A stretch of DNA of 5,207 nucleotides from Acidobacteriota bacterium (GTDB taxonomy: Bacteria > Acidobacteriota > Terriglobia > Acidiferrales > UBA7541): positions 1 to 5,207 of the forward strand of contig QHYF01000158.1 in assembly GCA_003224075.1 (NCBI GenBank), in the 5' to 3' direction. This document shows, piece after piece, positions 1 to 5,139 of the stretch. The notes under the pieces were generated by a model. That model searched no databases and had not been told where the DNA came from. It saw nothing but the letters and a program-made list of their open reading frames with translations. Position 1 is the stretch's first letter. Every line of letters starts with the position of its first letter. A program made the position numbers and the translations under genes.

Positions 1-163
1 CATCTGGCCGGAGAAGCTCGCAAAGCCCGTCCTGTACCCCCTTCGCACTGCCAAAGGCACCGTCATCACTCGTTGTTACCCGCTCGAACCCCGAGTGATG
101 ACGGTGCCTTTGGCAGTGCGAAGGGGGTACAGGACGGGCTTTGCGAGCTTCTCCGGCCAGATG
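1..163. repeat. Perfect 72-bp inverted repeat with 19-nt spacer (probable fold-back chimera)
   Basis: Bases 1-72 are the exact reverse complement of bases 92-163, with no mismatch, around a 19-nt spacer at 73-91. Both arms encode the same piece of a DUF6807 protein, once on each strand. Reading rightward through the left arm into the spacer gives ...TRCYPLEP, which is the continuation expected for this family after the TVxTR motif. Reading leftward through the right arm gives a stop codon within five residues. The spacer is therefore real gene sequence joined at 91/92 to a reversed copy of what precedes it. An arm this long and this exact, sitting inside a coding frame and ending at the window edge, is most simply an assembly or amplification fold-back. 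A true inverted duplication in the genome cannot be excluded from sequence alone. Confidence 0.93.
2..93 (+). pseudogene. Reversed copy of the DUF6807 coding fragment, carrying the true downstream continuation
   Basis: Frame 2 on the plus strand starts IWPEKLAKPVLYPLR and runs to TRCYPLEP at 91. It repeats residues 58-81 of the minus-strand DUF6807 fragment and then adds six residues (CYPLEP) that fit the family consensus. After the junction the frame is nonsense and stops at TAG 164-166. This is a duplicated piece without a start codon, not a separate gene. Its value is that it shows which direction carries the authentic sequence: the real gene continues with the spacer bases. Confidence 0.7.
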
Positions 164-333
164 TAGGAGGTAAAGGGTTTTCCATCGATAGAGATGTCGA
201 CGCGATTTGCAGCTTCATCGGGGGTGACGCGAATAGGATCGCCACCGGCGTATTGGCGAGCGGCGACGTAAATTGCCAAGGAAGCTGACAAAACGAAAAG
301 CGCAAGATATCCCGCCACGCTAGGAACGCGCAT
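76..333 (-). CDS. DUF6807 (PF14100, 'PmoA-like') family protein, N-terminal fragment broken by the fold-back
   Basis: Only the first ~81 residues are present. Residues 8-25 are a hydrophobic segment (LALFVLSASLAIYVAA), either a signal peptide or a membrane anchor, so the protein is probably exported. Residues 48-81 (SIDGKPFTSYIWPEKL, then KPVLYPLRTAKGTVITR) match my recollection of the DUF6807 N-terminus, where 'KPxLYPLRTxxGTxVTRGYPLEPRPGE' is typical. The old family name refers to methane oxygenase, but these proteins are common near Gfo/Idh/MocA oxidoreductases in Verrucomicrobia and Planctomycetes and their function is not established. The start at 333 is supported by GGGAGG (minus strand, 345-350) 11 nt upstream. 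The frame is genuine from 333 down to about 92. The last residues (GSSG and the stop at 76) are junction product, and full-length members are several hundred residues long. It lies 100 nt downstream of the oxidoreductase on the same strand, probably in one transcript. Confidence 0.72.
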   Translation of the reverse strand: MRVPSVAGYLALFVLSASLAIYVAARQYAGGDPIRVTPDEAANRVDISIDGKPFTSYIWPEKLAKPVLYPLRTAKGTVITRGSSG

Positions 334-397
334 GAGCCGATTGGCCTCCCAAAAGAAACTTCCTGCTTTTCATCCTCAAAACTGACCCCTTGCCTCG

Positions 398-412
398 TTT
401 GGCTGGGCCAAA
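398..412. other. Small intercistronic hairpin between oxidoreductase and DUF6807 genes
   Basis: TTTGGC, TGG, GCCAAA forms a 6-bp stem with a 3-nt loop, 21 nt after the stop codon of the minus-strand oxidoreductase gene. No T-run follows on the minus strand, so it is not a standard Rho-independent terminator. It could be an mRNA-stabilising or processing structure between the two cistrons. A stem this short can arise by chance. Confidence 0.3.
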
Positions 413-433
413 TGTCCGGTAACGCTCAGCAGG

Positions 434-1861
434 TCAAATCTCTTCCGGCACAATATAAGGTGCGCGATAGCTGCCGCGCAGGAGACGATTGGCTTCCTCA
501 TCCCCAATGACCTGCTCTTGCGCGGGATCGAATCGCAGCGCACGCCCCAGACGGTACGAGGCATTGGCTAGATGCACCAGCGTCGTCGAGATGTGGGCTT
601 CCTCAATCGGCGAATGAATGTCCTGGGCACGACGGCTGCGAACGCAATCAATGAAATTCGCGTAGTGGTCACCAGAACCCTTACCGTGTGGTCCGGGTTC
701 GGCCTGATTCGTCAGCCAAGTCTTGTACGCGTCGTATCCATCGATGGCGAGGTAGCCGTTCGATCCGTAGAAAGTGTTGCCAATGGTGTTGGTCTTTGCG
801 TCTTTTGGCCCCAAGGACTGTGTGCCCTCAGGCTTTTTGTCTGGAGCGGCGCTGAGTCCCGCGGGGGGCACAGCACTGGTCCCGTAAGCACTGGTGCCTA
901 TCTCCGCCTCGTGATTGGTGATCCAGTGGCGGACTTCGAGTTCCATCATTTTGCGCTTGCCGTCCGAACCATTGAAATAGAAGGTTGCATTCAAGATATT
1001 GGGTGTCTCCTGATCGTCCTGGAACATAAAGTGTCCGCCCATGGCGGACACACAAATGGGGAAGCCAACGCCCAAGCCCCACCGAGCGATATCGATTTCG
1101 TGGATGGCCTGGTTGCCGACTTCACCGTTCCCGGTATCCCAGATCCAATGCCAGTTGTAGTGAAAGCGATTACGCGTAAACGGCTTCAGCGGCGCGGGGC
1201 CGGTCCACAGGTCATAATTAACGCCGGCCGGAACGGGTTCCTCCGTGGCGTGGCCGATGGTTGGGCGCCACTTGTAGCAAAGCGCGCGTGCCATGTAAAC
1301 ATCGCCGATCGTGCCGTCACTCAGATGATGAATGGCTTCCAGCATACCGGGGTTCGATCGCGACTGGCTGCCGTGCTGGCAAATTCGGTTGTACTTCTTT
1401 ACAGCACGCACCAGTTGGCGTCCTTCAAACGTGTTATGCGAGCAGGGCTTTTCCACATACACGTCCTTCCCGGCCTGGCACGCCCAGATGGCCATTAGCG
1501 CGTGCCAATGATTGGGCGTGGCGATTGAGATGGCGTCAATATCCTTGTCCTCAAGCAGCTTGCGAACATCGACGTAGGATTTTGGCTTTGGCAAACTCAG
1601 CTTCTCGATGTCCCCAAGGCGATGGTTCAACACGCTTTCATCCACATCGCACAGAGCGGCAATCTCCGTTCCTGGCACACGCGCAAACCCGCGGATGTGA
1701 TCGTTGCCGCGACCTCGTACTCCGCAAATTGCCACGCGCACACGATCATTTGCGCCCACGATCCGGCTGTAACTCGAGGCCTTGACGCCCAGGGCCGTGC
1801 TGGCGACGCCGGCCCCCGTGAATTTAAGGAAATCGCGACGTGATGATTTTTCTCCGGACAT
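434..1861 (-). CDS. Gfo/Idh/MocA family oxidoreductase with Tat signal peptide
   Basis: This is a 475-residue NAD(P)-dependent sugar or polyol oxidoreductase of the Gfo/Idh/MocA family. Residues 7-13 (SRRDFLK) followed by a weakly hydrophobic alanine/glycine stretch to about residue 28 form a twin-arginine signal, so the folded enzyme is probably exported with its cofactor bound, as known for Zymomonas glucose-fructose oxidoreductase. The Rossmann dinucleotide loop is at 46-52 (CGVRGRG), an acidic C-D-V-D follows beta strand 2 at 71-74, and the family signature EKP is at 137-139 (VYVEKPCSHN). NQAIHEID at 250-257 supplies the usual catalytic-domain histidine (H254). Residues 321-360 are a Gly/Ala/Pro-rich, probably disordered insertion. 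The start at 1861 is chosen over in-frame ATGs at 1876 and 1894 because AAGGAGG lies just upstream and the Tat motif then starts at residue 7. It probably heads a leftward unit with the DUF6807 gene. The exact substrate cannot be read from the sequence. Confidence 0.93.
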   Translation of the reverse strand: MSGEKSSRRDFLKFTGAGVASTALGVKASSYSRIVGANDRVRVAICGVRGRGNDHIRGFARVPGTEIAALCDVDESVLNHRLGDIEKLSLPKPKSYVDVRKLLEDKDIDAISIATPNHWHALMAIWACQAGKDVYVEKPCSHNTFEGRQLVRAVKKYNRICQHGSQSRSNPGMLEAIHHLSDGTIGDVYMARALCYKWRPTIGHATEEPVPAGVNYDLWTGPAPLKPFTRNRFHYNWHWIWDTGNGEVGNQAIHEIDIARWGLGVGFPICVSAMGGHFMFQDDQETPNILNATFYFNGSDGKRKMMELEVRHWITNHEAEIGTSAYGTSAVPPAGLSAAPDKKPEGTQSLGPKDAKTNTIGNTFYGSNGYLAIDGYDAYKTWLTNQAEPGPHGKGSGDHYANFIDCVRSRRAQDIHSPIEEAHISTTLVHLANASYRLGRALRFDPAQEQVIGDEEANRLLRGSYRAPYIVPEEI

Positions 1862-1865
1862 AGAA

Positions 1866-1872
1866 CCTCCTT
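1866..1872 (-). promoter_or_regulatory. Ribosome binding site deciding the start of the Gfo/Idh/MocA gene
   Basis: The minus strand reads AAGGAGG, TTCT, ATG. This is a full Shine-Dalgarno match with a 4-nt gap to the ATG at 1861, slightly short. The upstream in-frame ATG at 1876 would place this motif inside its own codons 2-4, which argues against that start. Confidence 0.8.
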
Positions 1873-2173
1873 GCATGAAAGCCTGTGGGCACACCCAGAT
1901 TCACAGGGCTGCACCTGGATTTGCGAGCGGTCATGGCGCGCGAATCAGCGCGGTTGCCGCCATCCTCAATCAAGCACGCCAATAGTAATCCAGAACAGCA
2001 ACTTCCAGTATTCAGACTTATTAAAGGAATCGTTTATCGCTCCTGATGTGACTGTGTAAACGAAAGGGCATAAGAACCTTCCGGGAACTGCGAGCCGCAG
2101 GAAGCTTGAAACGATTTAATGGACGCTGGATACGAAAGGCATTCCGGTAAAATGCGAATCTCACATGCTGGAG

Positions 2174-2192
2174 AAAAACCCGGCCGTGCCGG
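2174..2192 (-). terminator. Terminator-like hairpin, leftward
   Basis: Read on the minus strand, CCGGC-ACG-GCCGG is followed by G and TTTTT (2178-2174). The 5-bp all-GC stem with a U-tract resembles a Rho-independent terminator. It sits upstream of the oxidoreductase with no leftward gene before it, so it may stop leftward or antisense transcription, or act as a leader attenuator if that gene's promoter lies further right. The stem is short and could be chance. Confidence 0.35.
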
Positions 2193-2262
2193 CCCGGCGG
2201 AAATGGGTGGCGGTGATTCTTTTCGTTGAGCGTAGCTGAACTTGATCATCAGTTTTTTCGGT

Positions 2263-2290
2263 TTGACACGCTCCGGCATGGCTTTATATT
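2263..2290 (+). promoter_or_regulatory. Sigma70-type promoter for the uronate isomerase gene
   Basis: TTGACA at 2263-2268 is a perfect -35 hexamer. TATATT at 2285-2290 matches TATAAT at five of six positions, and the spacer is 16 nt, one short of optimal. The predicted transcription start is near 2297, which gives a leader of about 138 nt before the ATG at 2435. No other pair of this quality is seen in the gap. The sigma70 consensus is assumed to hold in this organism. Confidence 0.55.
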
Positions 2291-2376
2291 CTGCGGAGGT
2301 TGCGCACATTTCCAGTTTATAACTCACATCGGGGCGAGAGTCCGCCCAACCTGATACTTCGGCCGCTTTGCATCGC

Positions 2377-2390
2377 ATCAGCTGGCTGAT
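2377..2390. promoter_or_regulatory. 14-bp dyad ATCAGC-TG-GCTGAT in the isomerase leader
   Basis: Two 6-bp arms lie around a 2-nt centre, 44 nt upstream of the chosen isomerase start and downstream of its predicted transcription start. The spacing is like that of small repressor operators. As RNA, the 2-nt loop is too tight, so only a shorter stem would form. It is low-confidence because six-base arms occur often by chance. Confidence 0.25.
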
Positions 2391-2422
2391 CCATGAAAGG
2401 AAGCTCGAGGGATCTGGGAAGA

Positions 2423-2427
2423 AGAGG
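2423..2427 (+). promoter_or_regulatory. Ribosome binding site supporting the isomerase start at 2435
   Basis: AGAGG lies 7 nt before ATG 2435, within the purine-rich run GGGAAGAAGAGG. The alternative in-frame ATG at 2393 is preceded by CAGCTGGCTGATCC, which has no Shine-Dalgarno match. The shorter 434-residue protein is therefore preferred. Confidence 0.55.
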
Positions 2428-2434
2428 CCTGCGT

Positions 2435-3739
2435 ATGGGAATAACATCCGTCAAACAGCCGAACATCACCGGGGCGCCTTCGTCTGCTGGACTGTTGAAT
2501 GGTGAACAGATCCAATCCGCGGTGGAAGAGGCGCTGTCTTCCACGCAGTTCATTGACGTTCACACGCACCTGTTTTCTCCGGCGTTCGGCAATCTTGGAC
2601 TGTGGGGAATCGACGAACTGCTGACGTACCACTATCTTGAGGCGGAGTTCTTTCGCTCGTCCGACACGACCCCTGAGCGATATTGGAATCTCTCGAAGCG
2701 AGAACGGGCCGATGCCATCTGGCGAGCGCTGTTCGTTGAGAACAGCCCGATTTCGGAAGCTACGCGCGGCATCATCGCCGTTCTCAATGCGTTCGAGTTG
2801 CCCACGGGCTCTTCCGCCCTGGAAGAGGCGCGAGCCTTTTTCAGAACGCAATCAATCGAGGAACACATTCGAAACGTCCTTCGAATCGCGGGCGTGAGCG
2901 ACGTGGTGATGACAAACGACCCGCTGGATCCGGAAGAGCAGCCGGCATGGTTGAACGGCGGTCAAAAGCACGCGAAATTTCACGCGGCGCTGCGCCTGGA
3001 CCGGATTCTTTGGGGTTGGCCGCGACACTGGCAGCAATTGGCGAGTCAGGGTTACGCCGTTGAGGAGAAAGCGACGGGGAAGTCGGCGGCGGAAGTTCGC
3101 AGATTCCTCTCGGGCTGGTATGAGCGCATGCGGCCGCTGTATATGGCGGTCTCACTGACGGACGAATTCCAATTCCCGGACGAGAGTATTACGAGCAAGA
3201 TGCTGGCGGAGGCGGTCCTGCCGTCTTGCCGCGAATTCGGGTTGCCCATGTCACTGATGATTGGGGTTCGCCGCCAGGTCAATCCCAGACTCCGACTTGC
3301 CGGTGACGCGGTCGGCAAAGCGGATCTTCACGCGGTGGAGAATCTTTGCTGCGCTTTTCCGGAAAATCGTTTTTTGGTGAGCGTGCTGAGCCGCGAAAAT
3401 CAGCACGAGCTTTGCGTGTATGCGCGGAAATTCAGCAATCTGATGCCCTTCGGATGCTGGTGGTTCATGAACAATCCTTCGATTGTGGAGGAAATCACGC
3501 GAGAGCGGATTGAATTGCTCGGTACCAGTTTTATCCCACAGCATTCCGATGCGCGCGTTCTCGAACAGGTCATCTACAAGTGGCGGAACACGCGCCTGAC
3601 GCTCGCGCCGATCCTTACGAACGCCTACAGGCGGATTCACAACGATGGAGGCGGAATCAGCCGCGGAGATATTCAGCGGGACGTGAACCGTCTCTTCCGG
3701 TCGAATTTTGAGAATTGGACCGGCCGGCGGATCGGGTGA
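2435..3739 (+). CDS. uxaC: Uronate (glucuronate) isomerase, amidohydrolase superfamily, Bh0493-like
   Basis: The likely role is a cytoplasmic isomerase converting D-glucuronate to D-fructuronate, or D-galacturonate to D-tagaturonate, the first step of hexuronate catabolism. The 434-residue protein has the HxH metal motif at H43-T-H45 after beta strand 1 (FIDVHTHLF), H66-Y67 (TYHYLEAEF), CWWF at 341-344 and the HSDAR motif at 370-374, which holds the metal aspartate D372 and R374. From memory, the active site of Bacillus halodurans Bh0493 has H26, H28, H49, Y50, W326, D355 and R357. The spacings here (43 to 66, 343 to 372, 66 to 372, 372 to 374) agree exactly with that pattern. The length also fits Bh0493 (about 427 residues) better than E. 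coli UxaC (470). It is transcribed divergently from the oxidoreductase and convergently with a LysR gene. An in-frame ATG at 2393 would add 14 residues but lacks a ribosome binding site. The symbol reflects family function, not close identity to E. coli UxaC. Confidence 0.85.
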   Translation: MGITSVKQPNITGAPSSAGLLNGEQIQSAVEEALSSTQFIDVHTHLFSPAFGNLGLWGIDELLTYHYLEAEFFRSSDTTPERYWNLSKRERADAIWRALFVENSPISEATRGIIAVLNAFELPTGSSALEEARAFFRTQSIEEHIRNVLRIAGVSDVVMTNDPLDPEEQPAWLNGGQKHAKFHAALRLDRILWGWPRHWQQLASQGYAVEEKATGKSAAEVRRFLSGWYERMRPLYMAVSLTDEFQFPDESITSKMLAEAVLPSCREFGLPMSLMIGVRRQVNPRLRLAGDAVGKADLHAVENLCCAFPENRFLVSVLSRENQHELCVYARKFSNLMPFGCWWFMNNPSIVEEITRERIELLGTSFIPQHSDARVLEQVIYKWRNTRLTLAPILTNAYRRIHNDGGGISRGDIQRDVNRLFRSNFENWTGRRIG

Positions 3740-3772
3740 AAGTTCGCGGCCTTTTCCACGCCATCGGCGACA

Positions 3773-4663
3773 TCAACCCTCGACCAAGGCGGCGCGAAGA
3801 AAGTTGGCGACGGATTCTGTCAGCTTGCGCGGACAATCGGTGCGAGCCATTGCGAGTGCCAGGCTTCTCGTCAAACGATGTCCTTCGACTCGGAACTTTT
3901 GAAAGAAGTGCGAACGGCCCCGCAAAGCGTGTTCCGGAAGGACCGAGTGACCGAAACCCGATTCCACGAGACGCTTGATCGCTTCCGTGTCATCCGCCTC
4001 CATCACCACATGAGGCGCAACACCAATTTCCTTGAAAAAGCGGTCGATAATCTGCCGTATGTTGCTGCGCCTGGGGTAGAGCAGGAAGGGAGCGTTGTTC
4101 AGTTCGGAAGGGCGCAAAGAACTGACGTGTCCGCTGCCCACTTTTTTTGCCGAGGGGCGGACGATGAGAAGCTCTTCATCGAAGAGCGGGATGAGATCCA
4201 GGTTGTTTTCCGCAACGGGGAGAGAAATGAGCGCCAAGTCGAACCGGCGATCGAGGAGGCCGGCAATCATCTCTTCGGTTACGCCAACTGTGACTCTGAT
4301 CTCCGCATTGGGGTAGCGCTTTCGCAGTTGTCTGAGAGGGCGGCCAAGCTGGTAGATGAGCGTGGTAACACCGGTCGCAAGATGGAATGGGCGCACATCC
4401 TTTGATAAGTCATTTTCAAACTCCTGCTGGATATGGCCCATCAGCTTGACCACTTCTTTTGCACGCTCGGCAAGGCGCAACGCGGCCGGCGTGGGAATCA
4501 AGCGTTTGCCGCGGCGCACGAAGAGTTCCGTGTGAAGCTCTCCGGCAAGGTTATGCAACTGCAGACTGACCGCACCGGGAGACAGGTGAATCTTCTCCGC
4601 GGCGCGGGTCATACTGGGAGAGTCCATGACGGCAAGGAAGAGTTCGAGCTGGTGGATATCCAT
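3773..4663 (-). CDS. LysR-family transcriptional regulator
   Basis: The 296-residue protein has the standard LysR length and layout. A winged helix-turn-helix occupies residues 3-60 (IHQLELFLAV, then SMTRAAEKIHLSPGAVSLQL for the helix-turn-helix and LFVRRGKRLIPTPAA for the wing). A linker helix runs to about residue 88, and a periplasmic-binding-like effector domain covers about 92-290, with FDLALISLP at 141-149 and the hinge region near 160-170. It would bind DNA as an oligomer and sense a small molecule that cannot be read from the sequence. The start at 4663 is backed by GGAG (minus strand, 4671-4674) 7 nt upstream, and MDIHQLELF is a typical LysR N-terminus. It converges on the uronate isomerase with 33 nt between stop codons, so the two do not share a promoter region, and control of the isomerase is a guess from proximity. 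No target gene is divergently adjacent within the window. Confidence 0.93.
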   Translation of the reverse strand: MDIHQLELFLAVMDSPSMTRAAEKIHLSPGAVSLQLHNLAGELHTELFVRRGKRLIPTPAALRLAERAKEVVKLMGHIQQEFENDLSKDVRPFHLATGVTTLIYQLGRPLRQLRKRYPNAEIRVTVGVTEEMIAGLLDRRFDLALISLPVAENNLDLIPLFDEELLIVRPSAKKVGSGHVSSLRPSELNNAPFLLYPRRSNIRQIIDRFFKEIGVAPHVVMEADDTEAIKRLVESGFGHSVLPEHALRGRSHFFQKFRVEGHRLTRSLALAMARTDCPRKLTESVANFLRAALVEG

Positions 4664-4670
4664 TTACCTA

Positions 4671-4674
4671 CTCC
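4671..4674 (-). promoter_or_regulatory. Ribosome binding site of the LysR gene
   Basis: GGAG on the minus strand lies 7 nt before ATG 4663. It is a modest but well-spaced Shine-Dalgarno match that agrees with the family-typical N-terminus. Confidence 0.55.
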
Positions 4675-4850
4675 AAATACCGCACGCCGCATAGGGATAC
4701 ATGCTCGCACCCGGGATCTGTCGGCAGCGGATCTCCGGAAACGGACGCTAGGGCCGCATCAAGGCGTGTCCCGTAATTCTTTCAGTTTGCGGGTTGACCT
4801 ACTCCCCGGTATCGCCAGCACATAAGCCACTCTATCAAAAAATAAGAGTG

Positions 4851-4872
4851 CCCGGTGCACACGTGTGCCGGG
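4851..4872. promoter_or_regulatory. GC-flanked palindrome centred on GCACACGTGTGC
   Basis: Bases 4857-4868 form a perfect 12-bp palindrome, flanked by CCCGG at 4851-4855 and CCGGG at 4868-4872. On the minus strand it is followed, eight bases on, by TTATTTTTT, so a weak leftward terminator is possible. The exact twofold symmetry equally suits a dimeric protein-binding site about 190 nt upstream of the LysR start. I cannot decide between these. Confidence 0.35.
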
Positions 4873-5062
4873 TTGACTGCATGAGTTCGCAGCAGGACTT
4901 CAGGCCGCTCAAGAATGCAGGGAGGAGGAAGGAGCGGCCCAAAGGAAAAAATAATTGAGCTTCAGAATCCTCGTAGAACCGGAAGCGTTTCACAGCGCAA
5001 AAAAAACAAAAGCGAATTGGGAGCCCGAGGCGCTCAGAATTCTCTCTTTTGCTCTTTCCGAG

Positions 5063-5083
5063 GCGTTTTATATGATGAAACGC
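5063..5083. other. Dyad GCGTTT-N9-AAACGC
   Basis: Six-bp perfect arms surround a TATATGATG loop. A further AGCGTTT at 4984-4990 can also pair with AAACGCT at 5078-5084. It may be a regulatory site or RNA stem upstream of the right-edge promoter. It is weak evidence on its own. Confidence 0.25.
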
Positions 5084-5112
5084 TAAGGGCAGTATGTAAA
5101 ACTGTCGGCATT

Positions 5113-5139
5113 TGCTAAAATTTCCGTGTTTACACGGAA
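5113..5139 (+). promoter_or_regulatory. Extended -10 promoter element followed by an 18-bp operator-like dyad
   Basis: TGC-TAAAAT at 5113-5121 fits an extended -10 (TGn plus a five-of-six match to TATAAT). No good -35 lies 16-18 nt upstream, which is common for extended -10 promoters. Immediately downstream, 5122-5139 reads TTCCGTGT-TT-ACACGGAA, with two perfect 8-bp arms and a 2-nt centre. Such a dyad would cover the predicted start point near 5128, the classic position for a repressor operator of the LacI or similar type. No start codon follows before the window ends, so the gene would lie to the right. Confidence 0.45.

Larger units (their letters stand above)
1862..2434. other. 573-nt divergent intergenic region
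   Basis: This gap separates the leftward oxidoreductase from the rightward uronate isomerase and must hold both promoters. I can support an isomerase promoter at 2263-2290, a terminator-like hairpin on the minus strand at 2174-2192 and a short dyad at 2377-2390. I see no convincing promoter for the oxidoreductase on the minus strand. Open frames here (for example 2034-2447 minus, 137 codons) have no recognisable domain and no good ribosome binding site, so I do not call a gene. Confidence 0.6.

Noticed and set aside
572..1498. 308-codon open frame on the plus strand
   Set aside because: It is exactly antisense to the clearly coding Gfo/Idh/MocA gene, its translation has no recognisable domain, and no good ribosome binding site precedes it. 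It is a shadow frame.
1862..1894. Longer starts (ATG at 1876 or 1894) for the Gfo/Idh/MocA protein
   Set aside because: They would put the AAGGAGG ribosome binding site inside the coding sequence and push the Tat motif away from the N-terminus.
2331..2375. Possible TPP-riboswitch resemblance in the isomerase leader (CGGGGCG, AACCTGAT)
   Set aside because: The CUGAGA element and the sequence expected after ACCUGAU are absent, and an isomerase of uronates is not a thiamine gene.
2034..2447. 137-codon open frame on the minus strand in the divergent gap
   Set aside because: Its translation matches no family I know, it spans the isomerase promoter and start, and it contains a terminator-like hairpin within its frame. 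Most likely chance.
3878..4405. 175-codon plus-strand frame
   Set aside because: It is antisense to the LysR effector domain, with no domain signature of its own.
4873..4901. TTGACT as a -35 element after the 4857-4868 palindrome
   Set aside because: No -10-like hexamer lies 16-18 nt downstream. The same holds for TTGACC at 4794-4799.
4915..5118. 67-codon plus-strand frame near the right edge
   Set aside because: Its composition is basic and low-complexity, it resembles no family, and it overlaps the dyads and the -10 element. The GGAGG stretch nearby overlaps its first codons rather than preceding them.
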